Source: an uncultured Thiotrichaceae bacterium
GTDB taxonomy: Bacteria > Pseudomonadota > Gammaproteobacteria > Thiotrichales > Thiotrichaceae
Assembly (NCBI GenBank): GCA_938038645.1
Contig: CALHTA010000317.1
Span: 1-5,349 of the forward strand
Reading direction: 5' to 3'
Length of the DNA stretch: 5,349 nt
Shown here piece after piece: positions 1-5,349 of this stretch. The translations under genes were made by a program, and so were the position numbers. How positions within the stretch are numbered: the stretch's first letter is position 1; the number at the start of each line of letters is the position of its first letter. The notes beneath the pieces are model-generated. The model was not told the origin of the DNA, ran no database searches, and was given only the letters and a program-made list of their open reading frames with translations.

Positions 1-263
<263 letters not shown>

Positions 264-304
264 TCAGGCTATATAAATAGTTATAAATTAATAGTTTACT
301 GGCA

Positions 305-1210
305 TTAGTTATACTCACTATTGAGTATCTCAATAAATTTTTGAGCAGGCGCTGACAGCGTTTTTCCAGCGCGTGAAATAATTCCATATTTTCGTGCAGG
401 GAAGAACTCATCCAAATTAACGATTGCAAAATTCTCCCGGTCAGCTTCGGTAATACAGATGTCCGTAACAATCGATATACCCAGTCCAATGCTGACGTAT
501 TTTTTCACCACTTCCCAACCACCGGCTTCTAGTACGACGCGATAGTTGCTGCCATTGAGTGCAAACACCATCTTCACTAAGCGCCAGCTGCTAAACTGAG
601 AAGGCGGTAAGATCATTCCATACTTGCCAATATCCGCGAGCGTGATTTTAGGTAGTTTTGAAAGCGGGTGGTCCTTTGGCATGATTAGAACCGAAGGATA
701 CGAGACAAATGGTTTGTACTGAAGGTTGTCGGGAACATCCAGCATAGAGCCAACAGCAAAGTCAGCTTCATCCGATAAGATTAAGTCGCGTCCGTCGCGG
801 CCGGTCACATTGGCTAGCTTAAGGCGAATACCAGGGTGATCATTAACAAACTTCTGGATTGGCTTAGGCAAGGTGTAGAGGATTGTAGACTCTTCCGCGG
901 CGATGGTTAGCTCACCACTCGTTAGGTCACCGTAGTGAGCAGTAAAGCTTTCTTTAATTCGGTCAATGCCTTGTACTAGTGGACTGACAAGGTCATAGAG
1001 AATCTCACCTTCTGTGGTGAGCTTTAATCTAGGTCCACGTCGTTCGAATAACTTGACCTCAAGCTCTTCCTCCAGCGTCTTTATCTGTAAAGAGATAGTA
1101 GGCTGACTTGCATAAAGAATCTCAGATGCTTTGCTCATGCTGCCTTCTTGGCGCGTGATGCAAAAGGCTCTTAGCTCTTTTAATAAGTTGCAGGTAGTAA
1201 GATGTTTCAT
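305..1210 (-). CDS. LysR-family transcriptional regulator (CysB-like architecture)
   Basis: This is a 301-aa cytoplasmic DNA-binding regulator of typical LysR length. Residues 10-59 form the winged helix-turn-helix, with the family signature SKASEILYASQPTISLQIKT (26-45) and the wing KLFERRGPRLKLT. The effector domain starts near GELTIAAEES (99-108), continues through DEADFAVGS and ends past YVSIGLGISIV (238-248). The layout resembles the CysB/Cbl group, but I cannot assign an effector. The frame extends upstream to an ATG at 1291. I chose the ATG at 1210 because AAGGA (1214-1218, reverse strand) lies 3 nt before it, MKHLTTCNLLKELRAF is where LysR proteins normally begin, and the upstream 27 residues look like translated leader DNA. 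The gene is divergent from the ATPase-sdh operon, the classic position for a LysR protein that controls its neighbour and itself. Family certain, target unknown. Confidence 0.93.
   Translation of the reverse strand: MKHLTTCNLLKELRAFCITRQEGSMSKASEILYASQPTISLQIKTLEEELEVKLFERRGPRLKLTTEGEILYDLVSPLVQGIDRIKESFTAHYGDLTSGELTIAAEESTILYTLPKPIQKFVNDHPGIRLKLANVTGRDGRDLILSDEADFAVGSMLDVPDNLQYKPFVSYPSVLIMPKDHPLSKLPKITLADIGKYGMILPPSQFSSWRLVKMVFALNGSNYRVVLEAGGWEVVKKYVSIGLGISIVTDICITEADRENFAIVNLDEFFPARKYGIISRAGKTLSAPAQKFIEILNSEYN
311..335 (-). other. Two overlapping, mutually exclusive hairpins at the 3' end of the LysR gene
   Basis: ATACTCA (311-317) pairs perfectly with TGAGTAT (322-328) around a 4-nt loop. 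TATTGAG (319-325) pairs perfectly with CTCAATA (329-335) around a 3-nt loop. The two 7-bp stems share bases 322-325, so only one can form at a time. Both lie inside the last codons of the LysR gene, next to its TAA stop. No T-tract follows on the reverse strand, so this is not a standard intrinsic terminator. It could slow decay from the 3' end or be coincidental. Confidence 0.35.
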
Positions 1211-1337
1211 AAGTCCTTCGCCACTAGTGTCGGAGCTGAAATGAAAATTTTTAATGCGGATATTATGCTTTATAAGTATTGAAAAAACCAATGCTAAACG
1301 GCGGTTTCCTCTATCTAAATATATAGTATTGGGAAAT

Positions 1338-1359
1338 TTGAATGTAATCCTTTATTCAA
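1338..1359. promoter_or_regulatory. Candidate operator: inverted repeat TTGAAT-N10-ATTCAA
   Basis: Perfect 6-bp arms at 1338-1343 and 1354-1359 are separated by 10 bp. The site sits centrally between the candidate divergent promoters. It lies about 23 bp upstream of the proposed rightward -35, where LysR proteins often bind. The symmetry is not exactly the T-N11-A box typical of LysR sites. A nearby weaker dyad is CTAT-N8-ATAG (1311-1326). Assignment to the adjacent LysR protein is inference. Confidence 0.25.
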
Positions 1360-1381
1360 TAGCGTATCATTTGCACCTCAA

Positions 1382-1410
1382 ATTACACTGCCAGCGTATT
1401 GCTTTATAGG
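1382..1410 (+). promoter_or_regulatory. Possible promoter of the zapE-sdh operon
   Basis: ATTACA (1382-1387) and TATAGG (1405-1410) are 17 bp apart and end 20 bp before the Shine-Dalgarno of the ATPase gene. Each matches the sigma70 consensus at 4 of 6 positions. No better-spaced pair was seen in the region. Confidence 0.22.
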
Positions 1411-1430
1411 TAGAACTTAAATTAGTCGAT

Positions 1431-1440
1431 GAGGTGATCC
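1431..1440 (+). promoter_or_regulatory. Extended Shine-Dalgarno that sets the ATPase start
   Basis: GAGGTGATCC is a 10-nt run complementary to the conserved 3' end of bacterial 16S rRNA, whose complement reads TAAGGAGGTGATCC. The core GAGG is 8 nt before the TTG at 1443, an ideal spacing. The in-frame GTG at 1434 lies inside this element and has no Shine-Dalgarno of its own. Confidence 0.7.
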
Positions 1441-1442
1441 GC

Positions 1443-2627
1443 TTGCCGCAACAAGCTCAGATCAAAGTGCAATCAAACGTGCCTAAAAATGACCGCTCAG
1501 CTCTGTGGATTCTGTATCAAGAGGCAATTGCTAGCGGAGAGATTTTAGCCGATGCACATCAGGCTATTTTGGTTGAAGCCTTAGCTCCTGTGTATGACGC
1601 GCTAGTAGCGACTTCTAAATCATTACCTCCACCAAAAGAAAAAACCGGCTTATTCGGTCGCTTTCTTTCCTTAGTCGGAAAAGATGAAGTTGAAGAGCCT
1701 GAGCTTATTCCAGGTGTTTATATTTGGGGAGGCGTCGGTCGTGGAAAGACTTTTATTGTCGACTTCTTTTATAAGCATCTACCCATAAAGCGTAAGCAAC
1801 GTACCCACTTTCATTCTTTTATGAAGTCCGTTCATGATCAGATGAGGCTGCAAGGCAATATAGAAGATCCTCTTAAGGCCGTCGCTAAAAAAATTGCGGC
1901 AGATACCAGAGTGCTATGCCTTGATGAAATGCACGTCAATGACATAACAGATGCCATGCTTTTAGGAGGGTTGTTCAAGTACCTATTTCAGGATGGTGTA
2001 ACCTTAATCACGACGTCTAACATTGAGCCTTCTGGTTTATATAAAGATGGTTTGCAGCGTCAGCAGTTTTTGCCTGCGATAGCGCTCCTTGAGAAGCACA
2101 CTCGTGTGGTTAATTCTGTTGGCGAGATGGATTATCGGATGCGTACTCTAGAAGGTGCAGAAGTTTATCTGATAGGAACAGGTGAAGAAATACAGAAAGA
2201 GCTTAATCAATACTTCATCAAGATGGTTGGAAAGGACGCTGAGATTATCAATGATCCAGTGAAAATCAACGGCAGAGACATACCGGTTAAGAGGCGCTGT
2301 AAAGCGGTTGCATGGTTTGAGTTTGATACGCTTTGCGTGAGTTCGAGATCAACGTTGGATTATATTGAGTTAGCCACGCAATTCAGCACTGTTTTAATCT
2401 CGAATATTCCAGTGATGACAACCATGCAAGATGATGCTGCAAGACGTTTTGTGAATCTGATCGATGAGTTTTATGACAGAGGCGTAAACGTGGTCGTTTC
2501 CGCAGAAGCAGAAGCTAAAGCGTTGTACACAGGCAAGCGTTTAGCTTTTGAGTTTCAGCGCACAGTTAGCCGTTTGATGGAAATGAGATCTAACGAGTAT
2601 TTATTTACCAAGCACATCCTTCATTAA
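1443..2627 (+). CDS. zapE: AFG1/ZapE-family AAA-type ATPase
   Basis: This is a 394-aa P-loop ATPase; E. coli ZapE is about 375 aa. It shows Walker A GGVGRGKT (96-103), HFHSFM (122-127), Walker B VLCLDE (157-162) running into HVNDITDAM, the sensor-like TTSN (190-193), GLQRQQFLPAI (203-213), and the family C-terminus with RRFVNLIDEFYDRGV (about 334-348) and FQRTVSRLMEM (371-381). In E. coli, ZapE acts on the FtsZ ring. The eukaryotic homologue AFG1/LACE1 acts on mitochondrial respiratory proteins. I chose TTG 1443 because of the strong Shine-Dalgarno just before it; GTG 1434 would add three residues. The gene heads a same-strand cluster with an SDH assembly factor and sdhCDA, 47 bp upstream and with no terminator between, so the two are probably co-transcribed. 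The respiratory role is inferred from context; the family assignment is firm. Confidence 0.93.
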   Translation: MPQQAQIKVQSNVPKNDRSALWILYQEAIASGEILADAHQAILVEALAPVYDALVATSKSLPPPKEKTGLFGRFLSLVGKDEVEEPELIPGVYIWGGVGRGKTFIVDFFYKHLPIKRKQRTHFHSFMKSVHDQMRLQGNIEDPLKAVAKKIAADTRVLCLDEMHVNDITDAMLLGGLFKYLFQDGVTLITTSNIEPSGLYKDGLQRQQFLPAIALLEKHTRVVNSVGEMDYRMRTLEGAEVYLIGTGEEIQKELNQYFIKMVGKDAEIINDPVKINGRDIPVKRRCKAVAWFEFDTLCVSSRSTLDYIELATQFSTVLISNIPVMTTMQDDAARRFVNLIDEFYDRGVNVVVSAEAEAKALYTGKRLAFEFQRTVSRLMEMRSNEYLFTKHILH

Positions 2628-2630
2628 CGT

Positions 2631-2640
2631 AAACCGGTTT
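2631..2640. repeat. Perfect 10-bp palindrome between zapE and the SDHAF4 gene
   Basis: AAACCGGTTT begins 3 bp after the zapE stop codon, in the widest gap within the presumed operon (47 bp). It has no loop or T-tract and so does not resemble a terminator. It may be a protein-binding site controlling an internal promoter, or chance. I saw no convincing -10 element in this gap. Confidence 0.3.
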
Positions 2641-2674
2641 GAAAGATGTGAGTTGAATAGGTTGGTTGAACATT

Positions 2675-2875
2675 ATGAGTAAAGCAGAAGAAACTAAAGA
2701 TAGTGAAAAAACAACACAGGTTGGCATTCAACCTGCAGATAACAAAAATGATCTATCGGATTCAAAAGATAATGCACCCGTTTCAAAACCAGTTGAAATT
2801 GGTGGCCGTAAAAAAGGGCTTGATCCTACTCGCTATGGCGATTGGGAAAAGAATGGCCGTTGTATTGATTTTTAA
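2675..2875 (+). CDS. Succinate dehydrogenase assembly factor 4 homologue (SDHAF4, DUF1674)
   Basis: This small 66-aa protein has a polar, Lys/Asp/Glu-rich, probably disordered first 38 residues. It ends in the diagnostic SDHAF4 block at residues 41-66, including EIGGRKKG, DPTRYGDWEKNGRC and a terminal DF. In mitochondria, SDHAF4 binds flavinylated SdhA, shields it from side reactions and promotes its union with SdhB. The same role is likely here because the gene sits 14 bp before sdhC and upstream of sdhA. It shows no signal peptide or membrane segment, so it should act in the cytoplasm. I chose the ATG at 2675 (MSKAEETK). An in-frame TTG at 2666 would add three residues; it has an AGG 4 nt before it, while the ATG has only that AGG 13 nt away, so the start is less sure than the identity. 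Confidence 0.92.
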   Translation: MSKAEETKDSEKTTQVGIQPADNKNDLSDSKDNAPVSKPVEIGGRKKGLDPTRYGDWEKNGRCIDF

Positions 2876-2889
2876 CACAGGTATTACAA

Positions 2890-3273
2890 ATGTCTAAGAA
2901 TGATAGTCGACCTCTATCGCCACATCTTCAGATCTATGATCTACCGATGACGGCAAAATTGTCGGTCGTACACCGGGGTACAGGTGCTGCGCTAACAGCT
3001 GGACTCATTTTATTAGTGATTGCACTCGCTGCAGCTGCTAGTGGTGAAAGTAGCTGGAACACCATGCAAGGTTTCTTGTCGAGCTGGTTTGGTTATTTAG
3101 TGCTGTTTGGATTTACAGCAACGCTTTATTACCATTTCTGTAATGGTATTCGCCATTTGCTTTGGGATATGGGTAAAGGCTTAGAAAAGCATCAACAAAA
3201 AGAGTGGGGCACCATTGTAATGGCCGCTACCGGTGTGTTGACCTGTCTCACTTGGGTTGTAGCGCTGCTATAA
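2890..3273 (+). CDS. sdhC: Succinate dehydrogenase cytochrome b556 subunit (membrane anchor SdhC)
   Basis: This 127-aa inner-membrane protein, with SdhD, anchors complex II and forms its haem b and ubiquinone sites. It opens with the family motif RPLSPHLQIY (7-16). It then has S25 and R29 in SVVHRGTG, equivalent to E. coli Ser27 and Arg31 of the quinone site, and H82 in YHFCNGIRHLLWD, equivalent to the haem ligand His84. Three hydrophobic helices are visible at about 31-50, 64-84 and 106-127. Length matches the family. AGG (2879-2881) lies 8 nt before the ATG. It follows the SDHAF4 gene by 14 bp and precedes sdhD by 10 bp, so it is translated as part of the operon. All key residues are present. 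Confidence 0.97.
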   Translation: MSKNDSRPLSPHLQIYDLPMTAKLSVVHRGTGAALTAGLILLVIALAAAASGESSWNTMQGFLSSWFGYLVLFGFTATLYYHFCNGIRHLLWDMGKGLEKHQQKEWGTIVMAATGVLTCLTWVVALL

Positions 3274-3283
3274 GGGGAATGAA

Positions 3284-3667
3284 ATGAGTAATTTAAGAAG
3301 TCCATTATCAATGGTCAAAGGCCATGGTTCTGCCGGTGAGGGTACGCACCATTTTTGGGTTCAACGTGTCACTGCAGTTGCCTTAGTTCCTCTTGTTGTA
3401 TGGTTTTGTTTTAGTTTGGCGCTCATGCCAACGGCGACTTATGAAACTGTTGTTAACTGGATGCAATCTCCCTTTAATTCAGTGATGTTAATTCTCACGA
3501 TCTTTGCTTCGTTCTATCATCTAGCATTAGGCCTTCAAGTGATTATTGAAGACTACGTTTCAAATACCAATATTCGTATGTTCAGCATTCTGATTATGAA
3601 GCTTTTAAGTTTCTTTTTTGCAGCGATGGGCATCTTTTCAGTTATAAAAATTGCGGTCGGAGGTTAA
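3284..3667 (+). CDS. sdhD: Succinate dehydrogenase hydrophobic membrane anchor SdhD
   Basis: This is the second 127-aa membrane anchor of complex II. It has the motif [17 protein letters not shown] (21-37). It also has H79 in [15 protein letters not shown], aligned with the E. coli haem ligand His71, and D90-Y91, aligned with Asp82-Tyr83 at the quinone site. Three hydrophobic helices lie near 29-50, 66-88 and 98-125. The N-terminal style ([18 protein letters not shown]) is longer than in E. coli and resembles alphaproteobacterial-type SdhD. A strong AGGGG (3273-3277) precedes the ATG by 6 nt. Its last two codons carry the sdhA Shine-Dalgarno, and the two genes are only 4 nt apart, suggesting coupled translation. 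Confidence 0.96.
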   Translation: MSNLRSPLSMVKGHGSAGEGTHHFWVQRVTAVALVPLVVWFCFSLALMPTATYETVVNWMQSPFNSVMLILTIFASFYHLALGLQVIIEDYVSNTNIRMFSILIMKLLSFFFAAMGIFSVIKIAVGG

Positions 3668-3671
3668 TTCG

Positions 3672-5349
3672 ATGCAAGTAGGCAATTACAAAATTATAGA
3701 CCATCATTACGACGTGGTTATTGTCGGTGCAGGTGGCGCAGGTCTTCGAGCGACATTGGGTATGGCGACCGCAGGTTTAAGTACGGCGTGTATTACTAAG
3801 GTCTTTCCGACGCGTAGTCACACCGTGGCGGCTCAAGGTGGAATGTCAGCAGCACTCGCTAACATGGGCCCTGATAACTGGAAATGGCACATGTATGACA
3901 CGGTTAAAGGGTCAGACTGGCTGGGTGATCAGGATGCTATTGAGTATATGTGCCGTGAAGCGATTCCGGCGGTTATTGAGCTTGAGCATTACGGTGTGCC
4001 ATTCTCAAGAACGGAAGAAGGTAAAATTTACCAGCGCCCGTTTGGTGGAATGACGACTGAGTATGGCGAAGGTCCTCCAGCTGAGCGTACTTGTGCGGCA
4101 GCAGATAGAACGGGTCATGCGATTTTGCATGCGCTGTATCAGCAGTCGTTGAAGCACAAAGCTGAGTTTTACATCGAGTACTTTGCTACCGATCTAATTA
4201 TGGAAGATGGCGAGTGTCGCGGTGTGATTGCGTGGGACTTGGCAACAGGTGAGATTCATCGTTTCCGTGCTCACGAAGTCGTATTAGCGACGGGTGGTGC
4301 AGGTCGTACTTACCAGTCAGCGACCTCCGCTCACACGTGTACGGGTGACGGAAGTGCCATGGTACTTCGTGCAGGTTTACCACTACAGGATATGGAGTTT
4401 ATCCAATTCCACCCGACGGGTATTTATGGCGCAGGTGTACTAATTACCGAAGGTGTTCGCGGTGAGGGTGGTTATTTGACCAACTCAGAAGGCGAGCGCT
4501 TCATGGAGCGTTACGCGCCGAATGCTAAAGACTTGGCATCTCGTGATGTGGTTTCTCGTTCAATGACCATTGAGATTAACGAAGGCCGTGGTGTTGGTCC
4601 GAATAAAGATCATATCTTCTTGAACTTGCAGCATCTTGGTGCCGAGGTGATTGATGAGCGTCTACCGGGTATTTCTGACAGTGCCAAAGTCTTTGCTGGC
4701 GTTGATGTAGCCAAAGATCCGATTCCAGTACTACCGACCGTTCACTACAACATGGGCGGTATTCCAACTAACTATCGTGGTGAAGTGGTAACGCTGAAAG
4801 ACGGTGATCCTGATGCAGTTGTACCAGGCCTTATGGCTATCGGTGAAGCGGCTTGTGTATCGGTTCACGGTGCTAACCGTTTGGGTTCTAACTCACTGTT
4901 GGATATCGTCGTATTCGGTCGTGCAGCAGCGATTCGTGCAGCGGAGTTGGTTAAGCCAAATACACCGCACAAGCCTGTTTCTGAAGAAGTCACTGAAGCC
5001 ATTATGGCCCGTTTCGATAAGTTGCGTAACGCAGATGGTGGCACGACAACTGCTTCAATTCGCGACAAAATGCAGATTGTGATGCAGCAAAAAGCGGCTG
5101 TTTTCCGCACGGGTCCAAGTATGGATGAAGGCGTTGAACTGATGCAGGAAATCTTTGACAGCTTCAAAGATGTCAAAGTATCTGATCGTGGCATGATGTG
5201 GAATACGGACCTAGTTGAAACACTAGAATTAGAAAACCTGTTGTTACAGGCACAGTCAATTATTGGTGGCGCAGCGAACCGTGATGAGAGTCGCGGTGGT
5301 CATGCCCGTGATGACATGCCAGATCGTGATGATGAGAACTGGATGAAGC
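3672..5349 (+). CDS. sdhA: Succinate dehydrogenase flavoprotein subunit SdhA (C-terminal tail beyond the window)
   Basis: SdhA oxidises succinate to fumarate at a covalently bound FAD and passes electrons to the SdhB iron-sulfur clusters on the cytoplasmic face of the inner membrane. I read 559 codons in one open frame with no stop; the family is about 590-600 aa, so only the tail is missing. The Rossmann motif GAGGAG is at 19-24. H50 in SHTVAAQGG is the FAD-attachment histidine (E. coli His45). Substrate-site residues are all present: H247 (QFHPTG), T259-E260, the catalytic arginine R291 (SRDVV), H358 (VHYNMGG) and R403 (GANRLGSNS). The frame reaches the conserved RDESRGGH and PDRDDENW near the edge. 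GGAGG (3659-3663), inside the end of sdhD, lies 8 nt before the ATG. The next gene is expected to be sdhB. Nothing suggests fumarate reductase instead, given the SdhCD type. Confidence 0.98.
   Translation, partial: MQVGNYKIIDHHYDVVIVGAGGAGLRATLGMATAGLSTACITKVFPTRSHTVAAQGGMSAALANMGPDNWKWHMYDTVKGSDWLGDQDAIEYMCREAIPAVIELEHYGVPFSRTEEGKIYQRPFGGMTTEYGEGPPAERTCAAADRTGHAILHALYQQSLKHKAEFYIEYFATDLIMEDGECRGVIAWDLATGEIHRFRAHEVVLATGGAGRTYQSATSAHTCTGDGSAMVLRAGLPLQDMEFIQFHPTGIYGAGVLITEGVRGEGGYLTNSEGERFMERYAPNAKDLASRDVVSRSMTIEINEGRGVGPNKDHIFLNLQHLGAEVIDERLPGISDSAKVFAGVDVAKDPIPVLPTVHYNMGGIPTNYRGEVVTLKDGDPDAVVPGLMAIGEAACVSVHGANRLGSNSLLDIVVFGRAAAIRAAELVKPNTPHKPVSEEVTEAIMARFDKLRNADGGTTTASIRDKMQIVMQQKAAVFRTGPSMDEGVELMQEIFDSFKDVKVSDRGMMWNTDLVETLELENLLLQAQSIIGGAANRDESRGGHARDDMPDRDDENWMK

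Larger units (their letters stand above)
1211..1430. promoter_or_regulatory. Divergent control region between the LysR gene and the ATPase-sdh operon
   Basis: This AT-rich stretch has no convincing gene and must hold the LysR promoter (leftward) and the start of the rightward operon. The candidate leftward promoter is TTGGTT (1286-1291) and CATAAT (1262-1267) read on the reverse strand with an 18-bp spacer. The candidate rightward promoter is ATTACA (1382-1387), a 17-bp spacer and TATAGG (1405-1410). TATCAT (1365-1370) is an alternative -10 lacking a good -35. A leftward start near 1255 would agree with the LysR start at 1210 and not with the ATG at 1291. Individual promoter matches are weak, but the region's role follows from gene orientation. 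Confidence 0.6.

Noticed and set aside
1211..1291. N-terminal extension of the LysR protein from the upstream ATG at 1291
   Set aside because: The extra 27 residues precede the normal LysR start and overlap the likely promoter, and the ATG at 1210 has its own Shine-Dalgarno.
2703..2897. 64-aa forward open frame overlapping the SDHAF4 gene
   Set aside because: It is out of frame with the clear SDHAF4 protein and runs into the sdhC start, with no recognisable motif.
3838..4053. 71-aa forward open frame inside sdhA
   Set aside because: It is a shifted-frame shadow of the intact, conserved sdhA frame.
4198..4383. 61-aa reverse open frame inside sdhA
   Set aside because: Antisense to conserved sdhA codons, low-complexity Arg/His/Ser composition, no family resemblance.
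4576..4767. 63-aa reverse open frame inside sdhA
   Set aside because: Antisense shadow of the sdhA frame, with a His/Gln/Arg-rich translation lacking motifs.
4804..5082. 92-aa forward open frame inside sdhA
   Set aside because: It is a shifted-frame shadow of sdhA over the highly conserved [10 protein letters not shown] region.
4865..5194. 109-aa reverse open frame inside sdhA
   Set aside because: Although the longest shadow, it lies wholly antisense to conserved sdhA codons and has no known domain.

Overview
The window looks like ordinary chromosomal DNA from a proteobacterium, most likely a gammaproteobacterium of moderate to low GC. The adenylate kinase N-terminus and the CysB-like LysR regulator point that way. 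The SDHAF4-type assembly factor and the SdhD style ([28 protein letters not shown]) also resemble alphaproteobacterial and mitochondrial versions. I cannot name a genus from sequence alone.

Layout. The left part is on the minus strand. It holds the 5' end of adk (positions 1-167, cut by the window edge), a short AT-rich gap rich in small dyads, and a complete LysR-family regulator gene (305-1210). A divergent control region of about 230 bp follows. The rest is on the plus strand and looks like one transcription unit: an AFG1/ZapE-family ATPase gene (1443-2627), a 66-aa SDHAF4 (DUF1674) assembly-factor gene (2675-2875), sdhC (2890-3273), sdhD (3284-3667) and sdhA (3672 to the right edge, about 559 codons, missing only its C-terminal tail). 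The sdhB gene is expected just beyond the window. The sdhA frame was read codon by codon and is uninterrupted.

How the genes fit together. SdhC and SdhD are the haem- and quinone-binding membrane anchors, and SdhA is the flavoprotein of succinate dehydrogenase (TCA cycle and respiratory complex II). The SDHAF4 homologue probably chaperones flavinylated SdhA until it meets SdhB. The ATPase belongs to a family tied to cell division in E. coli (ZapE) and to mitochondrial respiratory-protein quality control in eukaryotes (AFG1/LACE1). Its place at the head of an sdh operon favours a respiratory-complex role here, but this is inference. The divergent LysR protein is a candidate regulator of the operon.

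I found no mobile element, CRISPR array, RNA gene or plainly new system. The most interesting points are the ATPase-assembly factor-SDH gene arrangement, an unusually long Shine-Dalgarno match that redefines the ATPase start, and two mutually exclusive hairpins at the 3' end of the LysR gene.
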